Assembly (NCBI GenBank): GCA_000708835.1
Contig: DF237597.1
Location: forward strand, 1 to 47,542
Direction of reading: 5' to 3'
Length of the DNA: 47,542 bases
Source: Klebsormidium nitens
Taxonomy: Eukaryota > Streptophyta > Klebsormidiophyceae > Klebsormidiales > Klebsormidiaceae
The notes under the pieces are model-generated. The model had not been told where the DNA came from and searched no databases. It was given only the letters and a program-made list of their open reading frames with translations. A program made the translations under genes and the position numbers. Position 1 is the stretch's first letter; every line of letters starts with the position of its first letter. This document shows positions 11,529-24,400 of the stretch, piece by piece.

Positions 11529-12712
11529 CTTGGCCGTCAGTGCCAGCCGCCGAGGACCAACTTACCAAAGGTATGTTGAACCACCCACGCGAGGTTGAAA
11601 ACTGAAGTTGGAAAGAATGCTCGCCCTGCTGCCAGTCGCGCAGCTCGCTGCTCAGCTTTCTTCTGCGCAGCAGATTCCGGAATTCAGCTTGTCACGTTCT
11701 TGGATTTGAAAATCCGGCGCAGACACCGTCCGCAGAACGGACTCGGACGTGACTCAGTCAGGCTACGCGGCCGGGGCTTAAGCCCCGGTCTGGTCGAACG
11801 CCGAGATGCGGTGACCTATTGTAGTCCCGGTACTACAGTCTAGGACCCGGGCCGGCGTCCATCGACTACGCGGTACTAACGGTAGGGCTGTCTGCAGTGC
11901 AGAGCATGCGGACGATGTCTCCGCGAAGTTCGAAAACCTCCTCGCCGCCAGCGGGCCGGCCGCCGGCCTTCGGTGCCAGACTGCGGCCGGCCGGCGCGCG
12001 CCCGGACGCGCGCGCCGCGCGCTTACTTCATGCGAACGTTTGCAGCAATGATCGGACGTACTCATAGCCTGTAGCACTTGGTTCGCGCGACACTCGCGTC
12101 TGGCACTGGGCGGCCTGTGGCCGCCGGTCCGCGGCCGGGCCAGGCCCAACAAATCAAGATCTGTTGGTGAGGAGGTGACGAAGGAGAGTTGAAGCCGACG
12201 TCGCCCTCTAGCTTATGAACAATGAAAGCCTAAGGTAACTTTGCTTGAGAAACGGGTGGCCTTTCATGCACGAGCGTTAGAACTGATGTCAGCAATCTAC
12301 TTTCATGCAGACCGCATGCAAAGTGACCAGCAGAAAGGGCGCTCTTTGAGCGGCGCAGCCAACTAATTTTGAAGGTCACTGAGAGAGAAGCTCCAGCAAA
12401 GATCCCCCTTCTCCTTCGCTCGAAGATTGTGCAGGTTGCATGGAGCGACTTCTGCTATTAAAGAAAAGCTTCTGCTTCTGCTTTTGCTTTCTGATATTGA
12501 CACCTGGCTGTGGGCGCGCGAGCGTGGCAAGCAGTCTGACAATAAGCAGAGTGGCCATTCCACACCTTCTAAAAAACTTGGTTTCGCATGGAACTTCTTA
12601 TCAAAGCCTGGCCTTTCGACGAGAGCCGCAAACGACGTTTTCCCGCAGGCCAGCGCGCTCGACAACGAGATCGCAGTTCCTAATTTTAACGGAAAGTCGT
12701 TCCACAACTAGA
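11529..12712. other. GC-rich divergent intergenic region
   Basis: This interval lies between the start codons of the GH43 gene (minus) and the tentative gene at 12713 (plus), so it should contain both promoters. It contains an 18-bp perfect palindrome, CCGGGGCTTAAGCCCCGG, at 11771-11788. Around 11940-12025 and 12110-12145 are dense CCGG/GCGC blocks unlike the surrounding DNA. Open frames here (for example 11778-12152 minus) are compositional and show no family features. I find no clear TATA box. Confidence 0.5.
11771..11788. promoter_or_regulatory. 18-bp perfect palindrome in the divergent promoter region
   Basis: The sequence CCGGGGCTTAAGCCCCGG is a perfect inverted repeat with no spacer, about 240 bp upstream of the GH43 start codon. 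It could be a dimeric factor site or part of a degraded element. There is no direct evidence of function. Confidence 0.35.
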
Positions 12713-14011
12713 ATGGCGGCGCGCTTCCGCGCCATCCTGCAGGCGGTCAAGGTGGTGCAAGGCCTCACGCGAGCGCTTCGAGAGATGAAACCTCGTGCGA
12801 GGAGCAGCGTCTCACGCAATGCGCCATCGAGCGCCGAGCTCGAGGTGGGCCCTAGCTTCCTCGCTGGCTTCAGAAATCTTCTCTTCCTCGCAGAACAAGC
12901 CACAGACTTCTTCATCAGCTCGGTCTTTAAATCTAAATCGAAAGAAACTTCCGACGTTTTCAGAGTATCGTGAATTTAATAGGAACTTGACAAACATCAA
13001 GCGGTTTGCAGCCTTACTTCCTCAGATCGACCCAAGTATCTTGGATCGGGGATCGCTACAATGCAACATGGATTTTCAAGCATTCGAGGTTGTCACAATG
13101 GACTGGGCCCGCGGTTCAATGCTATGAACAGGGAGCATCCTCTTCAAGCGGCCTCGCTTTGGAAAGGTGTCGGTCTGCAGACAACAGCTCAGATTCTCTA
13201 GTTTGTCAAGCATCCATGCAACGTGATTGGAATCTGCACGATTCTAGTACTGAGCGTCGGGTCAGTCGGTTCTTCTCCGTATGCAGAAGAAAACATTCGT
13301 CGAACTCGCCACAAGTGTGTTCCCGGTCATGATTGTTTTTTTCTTACCCTGTTGGGTAACCTCTTCTCGAAGCTCTTCTGCCCGACCTCGCAACTACATG
13401 CAAATGTGTCTTTCTTTTGGGTTCTCTTTTGACATCTTTGCTTCTGAGCTTTCGAAGAAGGGCCAAGGTCCATCGTTCCAAATGCCGGAGAGGATACGTT
13501 TCAATCTCTCAGGACGAAGCACACGCCAAGCTCCAGTACAGCAAAACATTGACAACAAGCCGCCCCGGCCGAAATCAGGAAAAGGAGTCATCAGCCTTTA
13601 TCTTGTGAGTATCTTGTTAAGCTCAGTCTCATGAGACAAGGATCATGCATGACCGAATCCTGATTCAACATTCAGCAAACCTCGGCTGATACTTTTGCCT
13701 CATTGCTACCATGGATTATATTACCCGCTGTGATTCCCCTGTCATGATTGCAGGCGGCGCTGGAGTTTTCGGACTCTTCGGATGCCGGCGTGCCGAAGCT
13801 GGATCCGGACGTCGTCCGCCGGTGGGAGCACCAGGGGGAGGTTGCCACGTGGCACCGCGAGCGCCGGCGTTTCTCGCTGAGGGTGGTAACGTTCGCGTAC
13901 GTCATGATAGCAACTACGTCGCTCGCGCAGTACTGGGCGATGCGGCACAGAAGGAAGAGGATGCAACAATTGGCCAACGCAGAGCTTCCTCCCGACGGCG
14001 AAATGACCTGA
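12713..14011 (+). CDS. Tentative single-pass membrane protein (3 exons, 221 aa)
   Basis: Proposed exons are 12713-12964, 13449-13604 and 13754-14011, all phase 0. Best supported is the last pair: donor GTGAGT at 13605 and acceptor TTGCAG ending at 13753 join two open frames in phase. The C-terminal part has an acidic stretch (EFSDSSDAG), a charged segment (DVVRRWEHQGEVATWHRERR), one hydrophobic helix (LRVVTFAYVMIATTSLAQYW) and a basic patch (RHRRKR) after it. This suggests a membrane protein with a positively charged side. The N-terminal exon (MAARFRAILQAVKVVQGLTR) looks like an amphipathic helix or organelle-targeting sequence. Its link to exon 2 (donor GTATCG, acceptor CTTCTGAG) is the weakest step. 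No family is recognised. Confidence 0.45.
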
Positions 14012-15414
14012 TCTTTTATGACCTTGAACTGAGGCTTGGTGGAAAAGGCTCGCCATTAAACTAATCATATGAGGAGCATGAAGCGCAATGAATTAAGATT
14101 TATTGTAACAGGCTCTGCGCATAGTGCGGCTCCTTGACTTGCGCATGCTGAAAGACTTCGGGCCAACGACTTGCCCGGCTTCATGATAATACAGAGCGAA
14201 CGGATGATCAGCCATGAGGATGCCAGCGAATAATCATCATTGGCCGCCTCCCTCGAAGTCACATGCCTCTCTGCTGCTGACATCTCAGAATCAACTTCCC
14301 CTGAGCCGCCGTCGTCCCTCCGACTTGAAACTCGTGGAAAACCTGCGCTTGGTCGGCCATCATTGTCTGCATATCAAGCTGAATCTGCATGAATGAATGA
14401 TAGTAGTTCGCATGTCATGGGCCGGGTCATGTGTCACGCCCGATTGTGTCATGCTGTGGTGCCGACATGATCTAGCACCGAGATGGTCTGTCGCGACACA
14501 TGATCCAATTGGCCCAATTGGCCGCGCGCATGACATCATTTTCATGCACATCCTATGCGGGCCAACATCCCGATCAAGCTCATTATTTGACTGAGTCCCG
14601 CCCAAGTGCAAGCTATAGTACGCGGCGGCTGCCGGGCCGGTCCAGGCCGGGGGGCCGCACGTATATGCGGCGGGGCCATTAAAGGTACCATCCTGCCCGC
14701 GGCTAAATCGAATGACTGTATGTGTATGTCAAGCTCAAGTAAGTGTATATATATGCGCCCAAGTACGTGTATATGCGTGGCCAAGGGCTCTCGCTCGAGC
14801 TGTCGACCGATCGCAGGCGGTGCAGTATAGCTTAACCTTATATGTGACGTATATACATATATGCGGGCCATACCTGTAATCGAACGATTGAAACGTGCGC
14901 GCTGCATGCAGCTTCAAGGACCATGGCGCGGCCAGTGATTGACGTGCGCGGGCCGGCGTGCTGCGCGTGCGCACTCTGTCAAAATGGGCACATGCATAAT
15001 ATATTGCATTTGATTGCAATGATGCGCAGAGCCAAGTGGTATTGACAGGTATCCGAGCCGGCGTATGATGCAGGTGGTCACCACTTGAAGTTCTTTTTTC
15101 ATTAGCCACCGGGTTATTTGAGAGCTTGATTAGCTGCATGATGGCCCAGCGAGACGTGTGCTTTCACAGAGTCGCTTGCCACACATGTGTGAGGTATCAA
15201 AAGCACGACTTCGACTGTTCGACTACTCAGACATGGTCCAATGATAACGAAGTTCTTCCTGATTTGCGAAAGCAGCGTACTATCCAAAGTATTCGGCCAG
15301 AATTGCTTCTTGCCATTTTAAAAGACGCAACGTGCTCGTAACCGCTGTAGTTCAAATCTATCGCTGGCCCCTTGTTGCAAGCCCCTTCTATCCACTTCCC
15401 CCAGTCCGCTCCCC
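14012..15414. other. Intergenic region between convergent gene 3 and the USP-related gene
   Basis: This interval holds the expected 3' ends of two convergent genes. The 14397-14620 part is rich in CATG and GGCC words. The 14700-14900 part has TATATGCG/GTGTATAT-type alternating tracts. No open frame with splice or family support was found. Confidence 0.5.
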
Positions 15415-18400
15415 TCAGTCTGCTATTCGTTCGTAGAACAATACTTGTGGCTGCAAATGACCCCGGCAGCATGCCCGCATCACGTCGTCCCAGCTTCCGA
15501 TCAACTGCAGAGGGAATGGAAGTCATCAGTCCAAATCTTTGGCCTTTTGGTGAACCACCCCCGGCATTCGTAATCCTTTCAGGGCGACAAAGAAGTCAGC
15601 ATAGAGCACGAGCGCCTCCGCAGTGAAATTGTGACACCCCCTTACGTGGCGGCAAATTTGGTCACGTTCCAGCACGCAAACTGCTACTTTGTTAGGAGAA
15701 CCATCGCAAACGACAAGAAGCGGACAGAAATGACACTAAATCCAGCAGCAGTCAATCATTGTGGCCTCACCTTGACGGCGTATCGTCGAACATGACCTAG
15801 CAAGCTCCTGGTTGTTGGAAAAGTAGCTCACGTCCAATACTGATACACTCAATGCTTGACTTGACACCAACTTGACACCAACTTGACACCAAATCAAAAC
15901 GAGCTCTGTCAACGCAGCCTCACCTTGACGGTGGTGTCGTCGAACATGACCCAGCGCGCGAGCTCCTGGTTGTAGGCGAAGCAGTGGTAGTGCTGGCCGT
16001 AGTAGCAGACGACCGACACGAGGCGGTGCCGCAACCCGCTCAGCGCGCCCGAGTACACCGTCAGAACGTCGATGTCCACATCAATCGCGGATACAGTCGC
16101 GGCGATGTCGTCGATGCTCTCGCGGCTAGTTTGCCATCCCAGGACTGTAGACATAGACACGAGTTCAGCATTCTGGATGGTCATATTCTTGAAGTCTTGA
16201 CGTCATGATATGCTTCGGAAACTTAGTTCTGAAGTGTAGACGTCGTACTTTCGGGTTCTGTGAGTTTATTATTCAATTGATGCCGGGCGATCACGGAGGA
16301 ACATCGTCAATGCTCGCAGCTGGTCTGCACATCCCAGGACGAGGGCGAGGAGTAAGATCGTTTTGCTGGGATGCGGTCTTCCTCTCCTTTAAACGGCACG
16401 AAGGAGGACGACTCCACTCTCGAAACAGGGGATGCTTCCACTTTGCCAATCATTCCTTCCAAGGGCAGCCGCCACAGCCCAGATGAAGGAACAAGGCGAA
16501 CGTCCCAACCTTACGACGTTGCCTCCACGGATCCTAAGGACTGCAATTGCTGTCAAACACTTTGTGCTGCCTCACGCCAGACGCGTCCCAAATGATGGAC
16601 GAGAGACAAGGAAACAGATCAAACCCATCCCGCCAAAAAAGCTGCCGAGCCTTTCCAAACGACAAGGGAACCACTTCTGTTTAGAGGGTTACCAAGACCG
16701 GGAGCTGCTTCAAACAAACTCCATGCGCGCTCACCCGTGGTGAAGACTTGCGGCGTGGCGCGCAGCTCGTACTGCATGCGGTTGACCTTGTTGCAGCCGC
16801 CGATGTCGGGGTCGCATGGCAGGTCGTGGTGGTGGTCGATGCAGTTGAGCAGCTCCGCCAGCGTGTGGTTCGGCTCCAGGCCCTGCAGCAGAGTGACGTC
16901 ACAGCATTCAGATTAATGACCTAGAAGGCGTACGAGGTGACTTTACAGTAGTAAATGACAGGACGAGTTTGTGGTAGTATATGCAATTGAGCTCCGCCAG
17001 AGTGTGGTTCGGCTCCAGGCCCTGCAACAAAGTGACGTCAGCATGGCGTTGTATCATGAATTATGAAACACCAGATATCGAAACGCTATTCTGGGCTTTT
17101 ATGGGTGTTGAGCAGCTATGCGGCGACAGGTTCAGCTCCAATCCCTACGAAATTCGGCTCAGAATGTTTATCACTGCGTCAAAGTTGGACGAATTTTGAA
17201 ACCCACCTTCTCTCACCGTAGCGTGCTCGCTCTCATGTTGTGGAACTACGGCACGTACTTGAGCTTGCGACATGCCTGCCTGATCAAACCCAACTTCAAG
17301 CCTCACCTGAAGCTCAAGATCAAACCCTGCAACCACAAACCCAAATTATACTGCAAACCCACCTTTTCTCGCCGCAGCGCGCTCGCATTGATGTTGTGGA
17401 AGTACGACGTGTACTTGAGCTTGCGGCTCGCCAGCTGGCAGTTGTTGCACTGCATCTCCTCCGCGACATCAAGCCCGAACAAATCGTGCACGATACACCG
17501 CCGCAGCTGCGTGCAAGTCCAGCCGTCGGGCTTGGCCTCTTCGTCGGAGCTTGCGTATTCCTGCCCGGGGGGCGCCGTGTAGGCCTTGTGCATCGCGTCG
17601 AATACGGCGTCCAGCACCTCGGACGCGTCGTTCATTTGGCCCTGGGGAAGAAAAAGGACGGAGTTTCAGAGATTATAATCCGAGGTTTTCAAGTTTGAAA
17701 CTTTGGGGGAGAATGAGGCTGATACTCAGCAGACATCGCCATGATTTGACAGCTTCCTGCCCTTCTAAATGACCAAAACATGAGCGCTCTCTTGTTTTGA
17801 GGTGCCCAGAAAACTCCACAATCTGAACGATCACAACGCCAGCCCAGCGTCGTTCATCTGGCCCTCGAAGGGAATGAGGACCGAGGACAAGAGCCGCACT
17901 GTAGCGGCTTCCTGCACCAAAAACGACCAGAAAAACGATCGCGCTCTCTAGTTCGCAACGAAAAGGAGCCCATTATTCCGAAGGGGCTGTAGTCATGGCC
18001 AGCTCAATTGCTGAAGAGGAGGCCACCCTGACTGATGACCCACCTCCTGGAAGAAGTTGGTTTCGGAGTACATGGCGTCGAGCGCCATGCGCAGCGGCGT
18101 CGGGTCCACCGCGCCCTGCTGCCCCGGGCCGGGCGCCCGGTTGTCGAGCGCCGTGAAGATCTCGCGCAGCGCGCACACCACGCACGGGTGGCCCACGTGG
18201 GCGTGGGCTTCGCTGGAGCGGTCCAGCAGGCGCCTGGAAGGAAACGAGATGGTTCGCTGCATTCATTGACACGTTACTTCGATTTGCAGCCCCTAAAGTT
18301 GTGAAGTTTAGTTGCATTCATTGAGAGATGGAATATTTTGTAGGGCTCTAGCCTTCTCCGGTTTTTTGATGCGAGGGCGCATTTTGCAGGGTTCTAAGGT

Positions 18401-21400
18401 TGTGAAGTTTCTCTTATGTTCAATCAAGTGCAACACTGGGGGTGGCATATGCCTAGCTCGATCGGCTCGACCCAGACAACCCTAACGGATGCCGTCAAGC
18501 AGAATGAGCATAGTGGAGACCGAAGTGCAACCTATGGAATAAGACGCCCCCTTTTTGGAAGCGCCCATCGCTCGTGGGCTTGATTACTACAGAAGTCGGA
18601 ACACAAGCCCTTAAGACTCTCCTTGGCTACGCTCAGCCTTTGATTTTGACCCTCTATCCCAAAAACTCGCCCCAGGCGCTCACCTGCGGAAGCTCCTCAA
18701 GTGCCACAGCGACTGGATGACGACGTTCAGGAAGCAGTTGTACTGCCCCGTCTCGTTCACCAGCCCCTTGCCCGCAACCGTCTCCTGCAGGCCCGTCTCG
18801 GCGCCAGCTGGCGCGCTGCCATTGGCCGAGGGGGGCGCACGTCCGGGGGGGTACGCGGGGCGGGAGGGAGCGCCTGACGCTTGCAGGGACTGCTGCATCG
18901 CGAGCCGGATGTCGGCCTGGAAGCGCTTGTCGTCCTCCGGGATCGCGCCATCTGGCCGATCCTGTGGCTGGGAGCGAGGGGAAAACAGGTTGTTAGGTTT
19001 TTGTGGGCGGTTCCAAAGGAGATGCAGTGAGCGATACGACTGGCTAGGGGACCACAGGCTCTCCAATCCTGTGAAGGCAAAGCAGACCTGACATAAAACA
19101 AGGCGCTTTGCGAGAACCAGTCTACTAAAAGCCTTAGCAAAGGTAACTTTGCCAGCATCGACTGGGGCCCTTTTTCTAACATCCAGCAGGGGTATTGTCC
19201 AGTAGGACTTCATTCCATCTGTCCACAAGAACGAGTTCAATCTCCACACGAAAGAGGTTCGGAGCGTGCCAGCAGCTTCCAAGCAGTATACTCGGGCCAA
19301 AGAGCAGAACTTTGCGATGGAACTTTCAACCAAAACCAGGCCGAATAGCGCGCTAACAAACAATGAAGCATTTCTAAGGAGCTGCAGCACTCACACGCTC
19401 CCCGTCCTGCCCGCTCCCGTTCACCCGATTATCCGCCGGCAGTCCCGTGCGCAGCGCGGCCGCAAACCCGTTGTCCGGCTTCTGACCACTCGGCAGCAGC
19501 ATGCTCATCAGGTTCGACACGTCGGGCTCCTCCTCCGCTACCCCTGGCAGGCCGCCATTGGCCCGCGCGTCCTGCGCCTCCCACCCGGTCGGCCCGCCGA
19601 GAGACAGTGACGTCATGTCGGCGTCGTTATTCTGGGGCTGGTGCCACTGTGGGGAGCTCCCGTTGCCGTTCGCTTGACCCCCCCGGTACACTTCCGGCGA
19701 GTCGGGGTAGTACGCGGCAGTCCGGCGCTGTGCGAGCGCCGCCTGTTGTTGGTCTTTTAACGAGCGGGGGTTTTGGGGTTTTGGCTGGTTGCCGCGCGAG
19801 CCCGCGACGTGGGACCAGGACGAGGATTTGGAGAGGTCTTCCAGCTGTTGGAACGCGAGGCTGTCCGCTTTTCCGGTGAGGGGGGGGGACGCCGGGGGGG
19901 GGTTGCGGGCGGCGTGCTGATGGTGCTGCGGGTGCTGCACGACGGGGATGCGGGTGGAGTCGTGCCTGCACAACCATTCGGAACAGGGGTTAGGGCAAGG
20001 TATTGGGGTTCAGGGATGGATTTGTAAATCAGGTGTGGGATCTGGGTTCTGGATCTAAAGAGCATGAGAAGAATGAGGCTCATTTGCCGGTCGCGGTTGC
20101 CACCTCAATGCAACTCTTGGAGCTGCATGAGCTGGGAAACCGTCTTGTGCCCCAGCAGGAAACGCAGGCAGGAAGTTCTGCAACGACGTACTAGACAATG
20201 GCGGCCTAAAATCCCTGCAATCGGTTGCCGCGCCATTGCGGGCATCTTAAATCACTTTTAAATAGGCAAGAAGCACCGTCTATTCAAACATGCCTTTGGG
20301 CCTTGACAAGAACTTGCAACAGCATCTGCAATTGATGTCCCTACCTATGAGAGAACAGCTATACAGCGACTCCAACAGCCTGACTTTCGATAAGTTTCAA
20401 GCAGCACCACCCATGATACTTCTTGATTCCTGCCAGCACCCAATTAAACCCCCTTGCCTCTCACCTTTGGCGTGGCCCCTCTCTCATCCCCCCAGTCGTC
20501 ATTGGCCGCCGGCCCTCGTCCGGCCGCCTCTGCTCAGTTTCCGGAGGGCCCGACCGCTTCTCCTCAGATCCCCTGTCATTGTGTGAATGGGCGCCTCGCC
20601 GGCTAGACCCTGCCAGTTCCCACCCTGCATCTGCATCACCGTTCTGCTGCTTGGATCGCCGCTCCGCTTCTTGACGCTCGCTCTCGGCCAGGGCGTGCTT
20701 GAATTGCCGCTGCATGAAGAAGGGCGGCGATTCGGTACTGGCGGATCCCGCAAAAAATGCATCAATTGATCCTGAAAAGAATGCATCAATCGCTAGCCAG
20801 AACCAGAGTCTTTGGCACAACATCTTGGCGCTCCAAACAATGAATCCGCCAAAGTGACTTTTCAACCCGCATTGGAAGTTCTTGGTTCGCACGGTCCTCA
20901 AAGATCCGCAAAATGATTCTTGTTCGTAGGCTTGAGGTTAATGACGACCGGAAGCTTGCAAGGTTCAGACAACCTGGAGTTGGCGAGAGACCTCCTGTAC
21001 AAGTCCCATCAAGTTCCAGTGACTTGACAGGTGGCATGAGCGATTAATGCAGGCCATGAGCTATAAGCTATAAGGCCGATTCAGGAGGCAATTGTTAGCA
21101 GTCACATCAGTAGTTAAGAGTGCTCAGCCTTAAGATGGTATACTGCACCGCACCCAGTCCACTGTCAATTCACGTACAAAGCCCATATCTTGCAAACCGA
21201 CTACAAATTCTGCTTTCATGACATCAAGAAGCATGCGACAAGTCCACAGAAAGCCATGCCAATTTATGAAAAAAGAAAATAAAAACCCGAAACCGCCGCA
21301 TGCTGAGAAAACAGCTCCTTCCAAAATGCAACAGCTCAGAGGAGATCTTGACTAGAGCAAGGGAAATTCAGCGCGCACGGACCTCCTCTTCCTCCTCCCG

Positions 21401-24400
21401 CAAGAGAGCTTCCCGCTCTTGCTGCTCGATCTTTCGGCGTGCTGCAGCGTCCAGGCTCTTGTTCTTCTCTTTCGCCAAGGCTTCCTCCGCCAGACGCTGC
21501 CGCTCCAGATTCGCCGCGAGAAGCCGCTCGTCTTCGTCATCATAAGTCGCCTGCCACAAATATCGACTCCGATTTAGGTTTTCCTATCCAATTTCAATAG
21601 ACTGAAGAACTGGTCGACCGGCACTTGATACTAACAAGCTGTTGAACTAGTGGCCTTCAGAATTGAGGTCAAAGATCCAAGGAAACTGACTTGGCTTTGG
21701 CCGTAAGGCAAAGGCGTCGTCATGATTCGCTTGCAAAAGATGGCCTGGATTGTCATATTTTTACACTAATGACCTAGAAGAATAAGGGACATTGAATAAG
21801 ATGACGTGAAAGAAGCACACAGCGTGACTTTGGCTTTGCCAAAAGGCAACATTATGGGTGATATCAATGTCCGAGGATGACCATTTGAAACTGCCAAGAT
21901 GTGTTTTCTAGCTTTCGCCAAAATACACAAGGTTGTACCATAAGAGGAAAGCCAATCAGGGGCCAAAAGTTGTCGGACAGAGTAGCATAGACTGCACTAA
22001 TCTCGGTGAAGTAGAGTTCGTGGCAATCACCTCTGGTCGTCGAAGCTCGGCCTTTGTCTCCTTGGGGCTGTCTGCCAGCTCTTCCTCGGAGTCCTCGCCC
22101 TCATCGACGTCCCGCTCGGAAAGGGTCGCAGAGGCGACCTTCTGCAAAAAGGACTCGGCGGAATGTTGTTCAGATCGGTTGCTTGAGGGGCACTTCAATC
22201 CATGAAAGGGCTGAGAGACGCAGGTGCTGAGGTCAGCTCCGTCATTCCAGACAAGTAAGGGGCAAAGGGACGCTGCGAAAATGAAGAGCAAAATGCACCG
22301 AGACTAAAACTACGGAATCGCGAAGGTGACTACTAGACGAGCGGAAAGACGAGGCTCCGTTGGAAGAACTTCTATTACGCTACAGAGGTCACTACTGGCT
22401 TCATCGGCCAGGCTTCATCGGCCAAAGAGACGAGTGACCAGGTGTTTTAGATCATACAAAATCCAGTCGAATCATTCCACCAAACTGACTTCAAGAATCC
22501 CAAGCGGAAGACTACTGATTTATGTTGCAAGCAAGGCAGCATACCTTGGTGTCCTTGGACTTTCGCCGGTCCTTCTTCTTGGCGTCCTTTGCCTTGGCCA
22601 CCTTGGCGGGCTCCGCCTTCTTCCCCTCCTTCTCCAGGTCGGACAGGAGCGTCGCCTGCGCCTCGTCCGACTTCCGGATCGCGTCCTCGTCCACGGCCGC
22701 CACCAACTTGTGCTGCAGAGGCCAATCAGCAGGCGTCAGCGACCGGACCAAAGTGACGAGGTTCAGAGTTTTACTGTTCGTTTTTCCGACCTCCCCCGGA
22801 TTTTATGAAATCCAGTTTTTCCAGTTGTCTCCACTCCTTTCGTTGGGCCACCGTCCCCAAAAAGAGATTATGAGCAAGAAATTTGCTCTGAGTGACTGTA
22901 TCCAAGCCAGCGGGTCTCATGTGGAAAAGGAAGTCCGTGACCTTTAAATACCCGCTCTGACTGATCGAGACAAATGAGTCGTCCTGAAACGCACCAAGCA
23001 GCATGCGCAAGTGCGTACAGGAGAGGTCTCTCTTTCGAATTCTCGCTCGGATGGAGCAGAAGACTTTGGCTCGAGCACTAGGCTGGTGCGCCGTCGGAGC
23101 ACAGGCTAGGAAAAGTGGCTTCTAACCTGTATGTGTTGCTTCAGGATGGGGACAATCGCCTGGCGGTAGTCGAACCCGAGGGCCTCTTGGAGGTTAACAT
23201 AACCGAGGGAGATGGCTCGCTGCAGATCCAGGACCCGCTTCTCGATGTTCTCCATCTGCAGACCGAGCATAATTGAACTTGGTCATCTATTTCTAGTCAA
23301 TCAACACCAAAGAGCTTTGGAGACCACCTGGAGGGATTCATTCGGAAACGTATCGGAACGAATCTTTGTGATGACTTTCGCTCAATACTCCAACTTCAGA
23401 CGTTCGACATTTTTGTCGCTTCTCATAGACAGACGCCGACCGAAGATGGGACCAGACAAGCGAAGAAAGGAAGTCGCAGCACTCTCACCCTGGTCTCCAG
23501 CTCTGCGCGCGCGCTGTCGAACGCCGCGCGCACCTTCTTGTTCTTGAACCGCGTCGAGTCGCGCATCCCCAGGATCTCGAACTCGCCCTCGTCCTCCGAC
23601 GAGTCCGGAAGCCCGCGCCCGTTGAGGCGCGCGCGCTGCAAGTGAATCTGCAGCGAGTTGGCCTTGCTCAAAATCATCCGGATCGCCTCCAGGTCCGACT
23701 CGACTTGCCGGCGCTGGTCGCTCTTGTCGGCGCGTCCGGCGAAGGACAGCCGCTCGCGCTGAAGCTCCTCCATGCGGATGCGCAGCACGTTCTGGAACGA
23801 GATCTCGCCGTCGGAGGACGAGGGACTGCTCCGGGGCGTCCGCTGCTCCTCCGCGTTCTTGACCTGCGAGAGAGATCATGTTGCTCTTTGGGGGTTACGG
23901 TGCTTAAGCTCTGATGCGGGAGGAAGCATAGCGTAGCTGGGGAATATTCTTTCGGACAGGCTTGATTTCTAGAAAGGGTTTTGGAGTCGACAGGTTTCCC
24001 CAACTGCTTCATCTTCTTAAAGCTAAGCACACAGCACGGAACCGTGAGACTTTCTTTGAAAACATGTGTCTTGCTTTAGCGGCCTTGACCAGCTAACTCA
24101 GTCCAGGATGGGTCTGAAGTTCCTAAACCGGTGAATGACCTATCCTTGACCTTGAAGCGCTAGGTGCATCTCATATGAAGTCATAATGTGCATGAAGAGC
24201 TCACAACGACAATGGCTGTCCTAGCCATACTAAGGGTTTCAACGTCAACATGTGCCTAAACATTGAGCGTTTAGGGCTCTATCTTCTGACATTTCCGGTT
24301 TCAAAAAGTTCAGATCGTCTACGATAACAGAGTGGATTCTTCGGCTTGTCTAAACCAGACTCGAAATGGCCACTGATTCCGGCATGATACGATTTTCTCA

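Noticed and set aside
11778-12152. 124-codon minus-strand frame rich in Arg/Ala/Pro
   Set aside because: It lies in the GC-rich promoter region, has no domain features and stop codons are simply rare in such DNA.
15600-15730. A possible last USP exon reading AEALVLYADFFVALKG
   Set aside because: It looks protein-like but cannot be joined in phase to exon 16. The exon at 15415-15504 fits phase and the family C-terminus (GHLQPQVLFYE).
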